A stretch of DNA of 64,000 bases from Clitoria ternatea. Its lineage: Eukaryota; Streptophyta; Magnoliopsida; Fabales; Fabaceae. Position numbers and translations under genes: made by a program. Below the pieces are notes generated by a model. It had not been told where the DNA came from. It searched no databases and was given only the letters and a program-made list of their open reading frames with translations. The stretch covers positions 123,552,001 to 123,616,000 of the forward strand of contig CM075672.1 in the NCBI GenBank assembly GCA_037962975.1, in the 5' to 3' direction. Each line of letters begins with the position of its first letter. The stretch's first letter is position 1. Positions 41,957 through 54,413 of this stretch are shown here, one piece after another.

Positions 41957-44900
41957 ATTTTAACGGTCAGTTATGAAAATCTTCACGGTTTAACATCTAA
42001 CCATTGGATCACGATGAAATTTTAAAAAGAGGCTCACGAGTGCACAAGCAATATTATAGAATGTTTAGAAATAAGATTAATCAAGGTGAGACCCCCTTAC
42101 CACACAGAACAGCTTCTGTCTGGAGGAAGAAAAATGGTACGCTTGCTGAAAACCCGCTAAATGTTCCAAAACGTCCATCAATCATCGTCGACGGTTCCCA
42201 ATCCTTAAGAGAAAGTGACATGCACATGATTTAGCAACATGGTCATAGTTTTGGCTCACTAAAATAGAGAAAAATTTATCATATTTGCATGGAAAAAATT
42301 TATTTTGGCCATGGAAGGAAATGACAACAACTTAAAGACCAAAATCTTACCTTGATGACTTAGAGGATTCACGGTTTTGGAAGGCTTTTAGGCAAGGAGA
42401 TGAAGCTGATTTCTAGAGGATAAAACTTGTAGAAAACTTAAGAGAAAATTTCTATTGGGTGGGAGGAGTATCACGGTTTTTGGAGGTGAAAGAAAAATGA
42501 GAAGGAAAATTATGGTGGTTGGTGGTGGTGTGGCCGTGAATATGGAGGTTGGTGGTGGTCTTTGTGGTGGCGTGGGGTGGTTGACTTGAGTGACCAAGGA
42601 GGAGGAAATTGAGAGGATGGAGAGGGTGAGGGGGAGTGGCTGCCGTGAAGGTAATGGAGAATAGATGATTGGAAAAGTTTAGTGTGAAATTGTTTGGAAG
42701 CATTGAATGAATTGTGATTAGTGGAGATAGGAGGTGGAGAGGCTGAGTGGAGAAGGGTGGCTTGGTGGTGACACCTCTTAAGGAAGCTGAAAATAGGTGG
42801 TGATGCATGGAGAAAGGAGTTTTCTTAGAGCTACATGTGTCCTATGGATGGAAGATGGTGATTAGCTCTTGTTGCATGAAGGAGCTGATGTGTCTAGCTT
42901 CTAGGTGTCACCTTGTATAGGCTTTTAATTGCTGATTCAGGCTGGATTAGGAAAAGTACCCAACATAAGAATTATAGGCCTTTCCCTTATCTTTAAATTG
43001 ATATATGGAACAAAACGTTTCATTAAGAAATGAATGAGATATGTCCCATTGACTAAAACAGTGTAAGGCTGTGATGGGATTGATGTTTCTTGCAAAGATT
43101 AATTTTTAGGAAAACATTGGTGAGGAGTTTGACTTTGTGCCCTGCATCAAATTGTTAGGTAACTGCGTTTAGAAAATTTAAGCAAAAGAATCATTCAATT
43201 TCATGGTCATACGAGTGAGAAACACAAAAACTACTGAACATAGTGCAAGCTACCACTAGGAAAACGTGAATCAATGTGGTATTTTAAATTTTGGGATTTA
43301 TGGAGCAAGAATTGGCTTTTGAGCCCTTCATGAAGTTTGTAAATCTTTTTTTCTATTTAATTTGATAAACCATTTGCAATGATTCAAGTTTGGTAGCCCG
43401 ATATATACCCGATTTACGACAGGGTGCTCCAGAAACTTCCCGGATCAGCTATGGCTTCGGAAATAAATTCACCATTAATTCTCTTGTGAGAATTTGGTTT
43501 TATGCCCTTCATGTACATTGTATAGATCTTTTATATGGATTCATATAAAAGAGAACGAAGTGATTCAAGCACCATACAAAGGAGATATATGAATTTTAAT
43601 GAAGACCGCAAGCATGGTGAAGAAACAGCTAAGGGGTTTTAAAGATCTATTAAACTGTACCGATCTAGAAGGATTTAGCCTTTTCTGCCTTCATGAAAAA
43701 TGTAGATAATTTTGTTATGGAGATTTTGACACCAAGTTTGTATGAATCAAAGGTCGTCAGAAAGAGTTATGAATTTTTTTTGAACCATGCATAGGGAATA
43801 ATGTCTAAACGGTGGAATTTTAAGGCGAACATAATTAATCTTCGATTTTGATGTTGACAGAGTAGGAATCATTGTTTGGGGCTAGAAACAGAGGTTGAAG
43901 ATCTTTCCAACATAAACAAATTGAGACCAAAATCGTTCGATTCCAAGATTGTATGCAAAATTTGTGTCTAAAACAACGAAGGTATTTAGGTTGAGTTTGA
44001 AAACAATTTATGAAGAAACTGATTTATGGAAAAACGAGGGTGATACAATCCAAACCAGGCTTCCGCTTCTTCAGGAAAAGTTCCTAAAACATCAAAACAA
44101 GACACCAGAGACTGACCGTGCCACCATCGGATATTCCGAGTTATATGAACGGTCAAACATAGGAGACGTTAAAGGTTCTGATTGGGCCGGTTGGGCCAAG
44201 TCAGACACCCTTGATTCATCACGGAGGGGTTCTAATAGGACTAGTTTCCTCATTGGATCACTAGTCTCAGGTCGAACGGTCAGAGTCTGATCTCAGGCTG
44301 GGTCCCACAGTTCAATACTGACAAACTTGATAACATTTTATTATTAAACATAATTATTAATTAAATAAATAATTTAAAATATAATTTCAAAATAAAATAT
44401 TATTATAAATATTCATATATTTTTAAAAATCAATTGAATATATTTTATTAATATAAATTTTAAATATCAGTTATTAAGCGTAATTTATTATTACATGTTA
44501 AAAGATTATTAGCAGGGAATAAGTACTAACTAAATAATCATCATAAATAATTATTATACAGATACTGTTATAAAATTTCAAACTAAATAAATAACACTTT
44601 TAAGATTACATAATTAAATATTTAATATATCTTCAAATTAAATATTTATTGATTGGAGTTGGATATTAATTACCGAGATGAAGTATTATCTATTAAATAT
44701 CGTTAAAAGGAAATAATTGTCGAATAAATATAATTATAAATCAATCAGTACAAAGTAATCGATATTAACATATTATTTTTAATTAGACAGTATGGTTAAA
44801 TGTTATTAAGGTTCTTACCATTTTCTTATCTCTATTTCTCTTATTCATTATGTTTTTTCTCGGAATCTTATACTTCATTTTAAATATCATAACTACTTTT

Positions 44901-45037
44901 GCTTTTCACTATTTTTCTTATGCTGAACTACTCGGGGAATAGGCCAAAGCCTCAAGCTTTTTACTGAAAGCTTAACAGAGTGTCCTAAGGTGTCCTGAGG
45001 GTCTGGTTTCCTATTCTAAAAAATTAGGGCTATTACA
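41957..45037 (-). repeat. Z: probable minus-strand LTR, main fragment
   Basis: The right border on the minus strand reads TGTAATAGCCC, an LTR-like start, and abuts the remnant of the copia LTR. A pyrimidine-rich leader-like region (reversed 42400-42800) resembles LTR leaders elsewhere here. A degenerate tandem repeat of about 182 bp runs from 43130 to 43860, and 44310-44800 is very AT-rich. ORFs are low-complexity. Assignment rests on position and border sequence, so it is tentative. Confidence 0.5.
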
Positions 45038-45159
45038 CTTTCTCTTTAAAAGTCTATTCTGCAAAGATTGGTTATTTGTTTTCTTTAGTTCATTATTCTA
45101 TGAAAAAAGTCTCTTTCTTATTCAAGCCCCCATTCTAAGTCAGAATCTAAACCATCAAT

Positions 45160-45171
45160 TGGTATCAGAGC
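45160..45171 (+). other. Primer-binding site of the copia element
   Basis: TGGTATCAGAGC is the exact initiator-Met-tRNA complement and lies two bases after the LTR remnant. Confidence 0.85.
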
Positions 45172-45215
45172 TTGTCCTTTGGGTTGATCACTCCCTCAAG
45201 TGAAAAGGATAAAGA

Positions 45216-48200
45216 TGTATGGCAACCTCTCAATAATTAACTGATTGTAAAAGGATCTTTAATCAATAGGCCTTCTACCTTTTTTTGGAAGAGACTACCC
45301 ATACTGGAAGGATAGAATGGAAATATTCATAAAATCCACCTAGTACAGTGATGGAAAGCCCAAATCTAAAGATGGGTGTATTTCTATAGAAATCAAACAG
45401 ATGGAGATTAATGCCAAGACTAGATTCCTACTTACTTGTGCTCTCACCAAATCTGAGTACAGTAAAGTATTCAGCTACAAGTCAACTAAAGAAGTCTGGG
45501 ATGCTTTTCATTGTAATTATGAAGGTACCTCCAATGTCAAAAGATTTAACAAAATACTGTTAACCAAATAGTATGATACTTTCAAGATTGAGGAACATGA
45601 GACTGTGGATCAAATGTTTGGAAGATTCTGGACTCTATTAAATGAACTCAAAGCTCTTGGAACCACTCCCTTTGTAGAAGACATCAATGTGAAGCTTCTT
45701 GGAAGCTTGCCAGAAAGGTTTGATGCAAAATGCCCAGCTCTAGAAAAAGCTAAAGACCTAAGTACATTCTCTTTGGATGACTTTCTTGGAGTACTCCGAG
45801 TGCATGAGTTGAAGCTAAAGCAGAATGAAGTCAACAAACCTTCCTCCACCAAGAGCATTAATTTAAAGTCTGATAAATCAAAAAGAAAATCCAAAGCACT
45901 GAAAGCTGATGAGACTGTAAGTTCTGACCTAGACTTTGACAAATCAAAAGCTGATACAAATAAGGAATTGACTATTGTAACCAAGAGATTTCACAGGCTA
46001 TTAAAGAAGAAGTTCATCAGAAGAAAGATCACAGAGGTAAAAATCAATTTAAGTTTAAAACTAACAAATCTATTCTAGAATATTTCAACTGCAGGAAACC
46101 AGGACATATGAAAGCAGAATGTCTTCTTCTGAACAAAGATAAGGACAAAAAGGAAAAGAGAAGGTTTCCCAAGAAACAGAAAAGATTAATAACTTGGGAT
46201 GATGAAGAGTCATCAAGTTCTAAAGAGTCTGAAGAAGAGACGGAATCTGCTCTAATTTTTCTCATGGCAAATGAGGAACCGGATTCTGAAGCAAGCTCAA
46301 GTGAGTCAGAATCTAGGGATGTAAGTTATACTGAACTAAAACAGAACTATGATTTATTGTTCAGTGATTTTTCTAAACTTTTGAAAAACTTCAAAAAGCT
46401 AAAAGTAAAGCATTTTGACATGGTCACTGATTTTGAAAATCAAATTTCAAGATTGAAGGAAGAAAATCTTGACAAAAACTCTTTGAAAGAAATAGAAGAA
46501 AATGAGAAGATGCACCTTGAAGAGTTAAGAAAACTCAAAAAAGAAAACATTATTTTGAAAACAAATTTTGAAAGTTCCAAAGTTTGCTACAACTCTCAAA
46601 GTGAAGAAATCATTAAGCTGTAAAAGAAAGTTGAATCTCTTACCTCAAACCTGAGCAAGTTTGTAAACAGTATTGAAAACATGAACTTACTTTTAGGAAA
46701 ATACCACAGTAACCATAAAAGACCAGGTCTGGGATATGTAGAAGAAAATGATTTCAAGCATTCTTTACCTTCTACATTTGATTCAAAAACTCAAAAACAT
46801 GTCAAATGTAATTATTGCAAGAAACATGGTCATTTAATCAATGATCGTAGAAAAAAGAAAAGAAGAAATGAGAAAATTGCTAACAATGTTGGACCTAAAA
46901 AGATATAAGTACCAAAGTCATTAATTATTCCAATTGCAGATGTACTTGAAAACAAAGACAAAACCTCTACACTGGTATCTGGACAGTGGATGCTTGCATC
47001 ATATGATGGGAACAAGGTCTATGTTCCTAGACCTAGAGCAGTTTAAAGGTGGAACTATCACCTTTAAAGGGAACCAGACTGGAAGAATCATTGGGTCTAG
47101 TAGAGTGGGTAAAATCCTTCACCTATTATTGAAAATGTATTTCTTATTGAAGGAATGAGACATAACCTACTGAGCATTAGTTAATTTTATGACAGTGGGT
47201 ATAAGCTCATTTGATAAAGATAAGTGTATTGTCATTAACCATGATGGGATCACACTCTTTAATGCCAAAAGACATCACAATCTATATAAGGTTGACTTGA
47301 ATGAACTGAACAATCAGATTGTAAGATGTTCATTTTTAAACTTTGAAGAGAGATGGATCTGGAATAAAATGCTTGGGCATGTAAGTTTAAAACATATTTC
47401 AAAACTTCACAAAAAAGGCCTTTTTAAGGGATTACCAAAAACCCCATTTGAAAACAAAAATGTTGTTTCCACTGCCAGACCCCTGGAACTATTACATTTA
47501 GACTTATTTGGTCCATCTCAAGTGCAAAGTCTGACGGGAAAGAAGTATGGGTTTGTCATTGTTGACGATTACACAAGAATGACATGGGTATACTTCTTAA
47601 CTCAGAAGGATGAGTCTGTAAAGGTATTCAAGATTTTCTATAAGAAAATCCAAAATGAGAAAGGTTTCTGTATTGGTACAATAAGAAATGATCATGGTAG
47701 AGAATTTGAAAATGAAATTTTTGAAAATTTCTGTAATGATTCTAGTATAACTCACAATTTTTCTTTTCTAAGAGCACCTCAATAAAATGGTGTTGTGGAA
47801 AGAAAAAATAGGTCTCTGTAAGAAATGGCCAGAATAATGCTTTGTGAAAACAATCTTCCAAAATATTTTTGGGCAGAGGTTGTGAGCATTTCATGTTATA
47901 TTCAAAACAGAATTCTCATCAGACCTATATTGGATAAGACTTCTTACGAACTATAGAAAGGAAGAAGAAAACCCAACATTTCATATTTTTATCCATTTGG
48001 ATGTACCTGCTATATTCTTAACACAAGGGATCATCTAGGAAAATTTGACTTGAAGTGTGACAAAGGAATATACATAGGTTACTCAGCCTCATCAAAATCT
48101 TACAGAGTCTTCAATATTAGAACTCAAACCATTGAGGAATCAACGTATGTAAGATTTGATGACTTTCAAAAGACTAGCAGAAAATTAGCAGATCTAGATT

Positions 48201-49552
48201 CTGATGACATAAGAATTTTACAACAAGAAGCTGGACAAGAAAAGAAAAGAACAAATTCTTATCAATCTGAACCAACTAAACATAAAAATAAAGATTCTGA
48301 ATAGAATCAGTCAATGCCTGAACTAGAAAAGCCAAGAGACTGGAAGTTCAAGGCTTATTATCCTTCAGACCTCATAATTGGAGATCAGGCAGCTAGTGTT
48401 AAAACAAGATCTAGACTTTAGAATTAATCCTCATTTGCTCTAGTATCAGAATTGGAACCAAAGAATGTTGTAGAAGCATTATATGACATGAATTGGATCG
48501 TTGCCATGCAAGAGGAGCTAAATAAGTTTGAAAGAAACAAAGTATGGAACCTTGTTTCAAGACCCAAAACTAAGAGCATTATTGGAACAAAATAGGTCTT
48601 CAAAAATAAGCTTGATGAAGATGAAAAAGTTATCAGAATTAAAGTCAGACTTGTAGCTCAAGGCTATAACCAGCAAGAAGGTATAGATTTTACTAAAACA
48701 TTTACACCTGTAGCCAAACTTGAGGCTATCAAGATACTTCTTGTATTTGCTGCATATAAAGGTATTACATTATATCAGATGGATGTGAAAAATGCTTTTC
48801 TGAATGATTTCATTTATGAAGAAGTTTATGTAAAACAACCCCCTGGTTTTAAAGATGTGTCTTTTCCAAATCACGTTTTCAAATTAAGAAAAGCATTGTA
48901 TGGTCTAAAACAAGCTCTGACTTGGTATCATAGGCACAGTTCTTTTCTAATTTCAAAAGGCTTTACAAGAGGAAAAGTAGACACAACTCTATTTAGAAAA
49001 AGCTCTCAGAAACACTTTATTATTGTATAGATTTATGTGGATGATATAGTTTTTGATGCTACTAATGAAAATCTATGTAAATATTTTTCTAAAATGATGC
49101 AAGCAGAGTTTGAAATGAGTATGATGGGAGAACATAAATTCTTCCTAGGCTTGTAGATTAAATAGACTAATGATGGTATTTTCATCCATCAGCAGAAGCA
49201 CAACAAGGAGTTGCTTAAAAAGTTTAAAATGGCTAATGTTAAATCCATGCACACTCCTATGCATCCAAGCTGTAGATGAATCTGGTACATCAGTGGATTA
49301 GACCTTGTACAGAGGAATGATAGGATCACTTCTCTACCTCACATCCAGTAGACCTGACATAATGTTTAGTGTTTGCATGTGTGCAAGATATTAATCAGAT
49401 CCCAAGGAATCACATTTGTCTGTAGTGAAGAAGTTTCTAAGATGTCTTATGGGCACAACTAACCTTAGGTTGTTCTATAAGAGAACAAATTGTTTCTCTC
49501 TATCTAGATGTTGTGATACAGATTTTACAGGTGATAGAGTAGATAGAAAAAG
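45216..49552 (+). pseudogene. Copia gag-pol, broken and 3'-truncated
   Basis: Gag is recognisable from RDYPYWKDRMEIFIKS to the knuckle remnant FNCRKPGHMKAEC, where the first Cys is Tyr. A coiled-coil region follows (46370-46620). A second CCHC-like CNYCKKHGHLINDR and a protease-like YLDSGCLHHMMG come next. Integrase follows, with LDLFGP, NDHGREFENE and a core Glu in NGVVERKN. Reverse transcriptase has MDVKNAFLNDFIYEEVYVKQ and the active site YVDDI (about 49035). RNase H starts at CDTDFTGDRVDRKS and is cut by element D. The integrase zinc-binding segment has lost its CxxC: KTPFENKNVVSTARPLELLH runs straight on where a CDAC-type pair is expected. Stops are numerous (for example 45352, 45568, 46621, 47783, 48302, 49028). 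No product is possible. Confidence 0.88.
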
Positions 49553-52500
49553 TGTAACACCCCGGTTTTCCGGACTCAAATTTCGATGTGATCAATATAA
49601 TGATAAATAAAATGAGAGTAAATTTTTCACGTTCCAAAATAATACCGGTGTCACACCGAAACTCGAATCACAGAAAACCAAAGCGTACAATTTAAATAAA
49701 ATAAAGCTGGATCGACATCTAAATTACCTATAACGGTATACGAAAATAATAGTTTACAGCGGAAGAATGTGTATACCGGGCATACGCCTAATCCCATATA
49801 TGACGATATGAGAAAAGGCTAGGCAAAGCATGCAAAACTCCTAACTTAAACCTATTACTATATCCCATTCATGCACATACAACATACGCATACATTGCCT
49901 AAGATATAAAGGTATATACATATACATATACATCTGGGAATTTTTCCCCAACTATCACTATTATCAATGATCATCATCCAATTTTAATCCTTCTAGTACA
50001 CATTAAGACATCTCTTATATACTACATTTATATTCACTATTCATAAATCCAAAGGATTAGCATATACATATCAAAAATCACTAAATCCTCTATATCCTCA
50101 TAAACAATTCATTCATTACATAAGAACTCTTAAATGTTGCCGGCCAAGGCACTTCCATTACCACTATTTACCTTCACCAAAGCTTCAATTTAAAACCCAA
50201 ACTCATCCCATGGTAACCTACATCACAATGCTAAAAAGGAGACCACATGGGAGAGTGAGTTATATATTCAAAATGACGAATAATATATATATTATGATCG
50301 TGTGTATATGCATATAATCGTCATGTGCGCTTTGCTATAAATTCATTAGATTATCATTCAATCATCATCACATTATTATAATAGGCATATAAGCCTCATG
50401 ATTCGCAATTCATATCATAAACAAGCATAAGCACATACACAATCACATTGCCATTTATCAACAAGGGCATTCACAAAATTATCATCGTCAATTCATTAAG
50501 GTTTCTCTCAATTCCTCCTTGTAGGGGGTTTCTCATCACTCGTGGTCATCCCATCTCTAATGCCATGCTCTTATGGCTAATGCACATGTCAACTGTTCAA
50601 TGCATATGCAACGGATCCGATTTTTAATTCAATAATGATCACAATCACTTAAATTATCATCATCACTCAGGGATACACCCTTCATGGCACCCCGCAAGGT
50701 GTTTCAATTCAATAACAAACCACATGATATCATCTTCACTCAGGGATACACCCTTCGTGGCACCCCGTAAGGTGATATATTCAACAATAATACGATAACA
50801 TCGCCTTCACTCCGAGATATACCCTTCATGGCACCCCGCAAGGTGATATATTCAACAATAATAAGATAACATCGTCTTCACTCTGGGATATACCCTTCGT
50901 GGCACCCCGCAAGGTGATATATTCAACAATAATACGATAACATCATCTTCACTCCGGGATATACCCTTTGTGGCACCCCACAATGTGATATATTCAACAA
51001 TAATACGATAACATCGTCTTCACTCCGGGATATACCCTTCGTGGCACCCCACAAGGTGTTTCAATTCAATAACAAACCACATGATATCATCTTCACTCAG
51101 GGATACACCCTTCGTGGCACCCCGCAAGGTGATATATTCTACAATAATACATATCAATGCCATGCTATGCCATGAATGCAACAATGCAATAATGCATGCG
51201 CCCAACAACCTCGCAAGGATATCTCACCCTCACAATTAGGGATTTAATTTGGCATTTCAATAATTATACATAATCATTTATAAAGCCCCTCAAGGAACAT
51301 CATTCGTATAATTGGCATCTCAATGGCCACAAACATCATTTCATGGCAATCCACACATGGATATCAAAAGCATAGCAAGCATTATCATATTAGTCCACAC
51401 ATAGAATTATTCGAGGCATATTCATCATTCCACATATGACAATCACACTTATGCCCGATATAATCGTGTTCTTAACATTACGTAACCTATATATTTTTCA
51501 TATCACATGGCGAGTCAAAACTTGCAATCAACTAGAACGGTATTGTTCATGATCTTCGTTCATTAAATTTTCATCATTATTACCACATAATCAACTTATG
51601 GATTTTCTCAATATTATTCATTGCCATTGCTTCATCTATACATAAATTGGTGTGGCATTAACGACATTTCATTATTACACTCAACCCACATATACGCGAT
51701 CTCACTTGCTTTACACCCACAAGGGTATATCACGATTTATAAGAATAATATTCGCCCTGTTTCTCAAGGGAATACTCACAACATCATTCATTACCACATC
51801 TTACCGACATCATTTTCGGTTCACTGGTTTATAACCAGTGCTATGTCATATAACCGTTCTCTCTTTAATTTCATAATCACTTTCAGGTTTATCTCACAAC
51901 CCCATCATTATATCCTATTTACCCTTCTTTTATATTCCGTCTTGGTGGTCAACATTTATGTTTCTCATTATGTATATTATAGGCATTAACAAGTTATCTC
52001 AACATTTTAATCACTATTCAACACCACCTTATTATGTCATTAATATATATCCCTAAAATTTCCCTTAATCATCTTAGATACAAAGGGAAGGCCCAACACC
52101 ATCAAATTAGGAAAAAGGAAATAAAATTTCAATCAGGGGTCACTCGCTCAAGCGAGATTCCCATTCGCTTGAGCAAGACACGTTCATCTCGCTTGAGCGC
52201 CCCGGTTCGCTCGGGCGTAATCACGCCAGTGTCCATTTCCACGCTTGCTCGCTTGAGCGAGGTCCAGTTTGCCTCGTCATTCGCTTAAGCGAAAAACTTC
52301 CAGAACCAATTTCTCTCTCGCTCGCTCAAGCGTGGCCACGCCTGCTTGAGCAAGATTCGTCCAGTGTCTCACCTTCCCAGAGGCCATAACACTGATACAA
52401 GGGATTCTCGCTTGAGCGAGATTATCAGAATCTATGTAGAAAACAAAAGTTTTCTTAACCCATCATATGAAATCTCATTATAAGCCAAATTTGTACATAT

Positions 52501-54375
52501 CCAACATTTCATACACATCATAAGAGGCATATACAACCTGTTCAAACATTCATACTTATAAATTTTCATTCGAAACTTATTATTCACATTAAAATCATAC
52601 TTATCAACTTTAACAAACATATTCTCATACATTATCCTCAATAATCATCAATTTGCCATTCCAATTATCTCAATAACTATATGGCAAGGTAGGCATGAGT
52701 ATTTAACACATACATCAAATCACTCTCAATTTACTCATGCAATTTGAATGTAAACTCCTCTCCTACCTCGAGGGAAGAGCCAAAATCCGAGTGCTCCAAT
52801 TATCCCGCGCCATCATCCGAAACACAATCCTATCAACAAACAAACATATATGTATTCATTCAATCATAAGCCATCACAAGGCTTTCATCTTAATTCTTAA
52901 ACAACCATAAATATCTCTTAAGGCTTGGTAACAAGTTCTAAAAGTGTCAAAGCTCCTATTCACATACTTGTGTTAGGCTTCGGGAATTCCTTTCCCAAAA
53001 CCAAGATCCTCTAAGTTTCAGGGGTTACCCATCTGAACAATGACAATACCATGGCCCATATCCATGAGGCTTCCAAATCATCTTATGAATCACTCAACTG
53101 TCATCATCAATTAATAATTCCCAAATGGGCATATCAAGACTTAAGACTTCATCAATTTAAATATCCATTTACTTAGTCCACTATTAATGGGTTGCAACCA
53201 TTATCAACATCATAGACATCAACAATTTAGACTAATCCCTCAAATCAACACACCTATATACGTGCATATATCATTATTTGCAATTCATGACTTAGTTCAC
53301 CATTTTATCAACATCAACATTCAATCTCAAACATCATCTATTCACCTTCAATTTAATCTCCTAAGTTACAACATATTTATTTTCCCAAATTCTTAAGGCA
53401 AGGGTTTTCATCAAAACCCAACAACTATTACCAATACTCATTAATAACCATAAATGGCCATCTTTCATCATTAATATCATTCTCCAATATCATTAAACCT
53501 ACCTTCTACTCACATTTCATAATTTCCCCAATCTATTGAAATTAGGGTTCCACTAAAACCCAACAACACTCATTAATACCCATTTATTTCTCATTACCAT
53601 CTACCTATGCATTTATCCTCTTCATTAATTACCATCCATGTTAACATTTATGACAACCCACTCTAGGGTTCCACATTTAAAGCTTCCATTAAATACCTCA
53701 TTTACCTACATTACTCCCCCAAGCCTTAAAACTCATAAGAATGGTATTAACTTCATCAAAGATGGTGAGAAAAACTTACCTCACCATGAAAACGAAAATG
53801 GGGCCAAGGGAGGGAGAGAGACCCAATAAAATTGGAGAAGAGAGAAAGAGGATCAACACCCAATAGCTTCCTTCAAGCTTCCATGAGAATGAAAATGGAA
53901 TGGAAAGAGCATAAAGCTTCCTCTAGGTTTTTGGGAAGAAGAAGAAGAAGAGAATGAAAAGGGATAAAGGAAAAGAATAGAAAGGAGAAGAAGGAGAGTG
54001 GCGTGAAAATGAGAGGAGGAAGAGAGTTTTATTTTTAAGTTTTTACTTCTCATTAAGATTTTACCGTTTTATAACATACAGGAACTCAGTTCGGGCTCAA
54101 TACTAATTCCAAAAATTATTCCGAAGACATATTCGGATTCCCAATAATATTCTTAACAGCCCTGACCAACGGCATCTCAATCGGAGACACTTGGTCTGAC
54201 ACCCATATTCTAACCGGGTATAATTTTAACTCTTAAGGTCTAAATAAATTGTAATTAGCCCTCATAAATCTTAATTTAATTATTCTAACATTTTGGGACA
54301 TTCGTTAGTCCATTTATAATTATTCATTATTTATCCTTTCTATTTAATTATTTTCATAAAATTCGGGATGTTACA
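49553..54375 (-). repeat. 3' LTR of element D (4.8 kb)
   Basis: On the minus strand it begins TGTAACATCCCGAA and ends CCGGGGTGTTACA. It shares blocks with B's LTR, such as the reversed GGTCAGGGCT and GACCAAGT region (54140-54230) and CCTTGGCCGGC (50139-50149). It also has CGCTCAAGCG palindromes (52138-52425). A 71-bp tandem array lies at 50655-51150. The remainder is AT-rich with chance ORFs. Confidence 0.9.
50655..51150. repeat. 71-bp tandem repeat in LTR of element D
   Basis: Seven or so units start TCACTC(C/A)GGGATA and contain CTTCGTGGCACCCCGCAAGG. Starts at 50736, 50807, 50878, 50949 and 51020 are exactly 71 bp apart; the outer units differ slightly in length. Confidence 0.9.
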
Positions 54376-54413
54376 ATCCACCCCACCTACAAAGAATTTC
54401 GTCCTCGAAATTC
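54376..54413 (-). other. Polypurine tract and conserved stem of element D
   Basis: On the minus strand the perfect stem GAATTTCG-agga-CGAAATTC (54413-54394) is followed by GTAGGTGGGGTGGAT and then the LTR start. Confidence 0.8.

Larger units (their letters stand above)
45038..49552 (+). mobile_element. Decayed copia element (SIRE-like), interrupted at both ends
   Basis: A 120-bp 5' LTR remnant (45038-45157, ending ACCATCA) is followed by an intact primer-binding site and gag-pol in copia order (integrase before reverse transcriptase). The left side is cut by Z and the right side is cut within RNase H by element D at 49553. Confidence 0.85.

Noticed and set aside
42388..42808. Pro/His/Thr-rich minus ORFs of 69 and 118 codons
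   Set aside because: Low-complexity CA-rich leader of the probable Z LTR; no domain.
45038..49552. Endogenous pararetrovirus as an explanation of the pol fragments
   Set aside because: Order is gag, protease, integrase, reverse transcriptase with a tRNA primer site, which is copia; no movement protein or coat features are seen.
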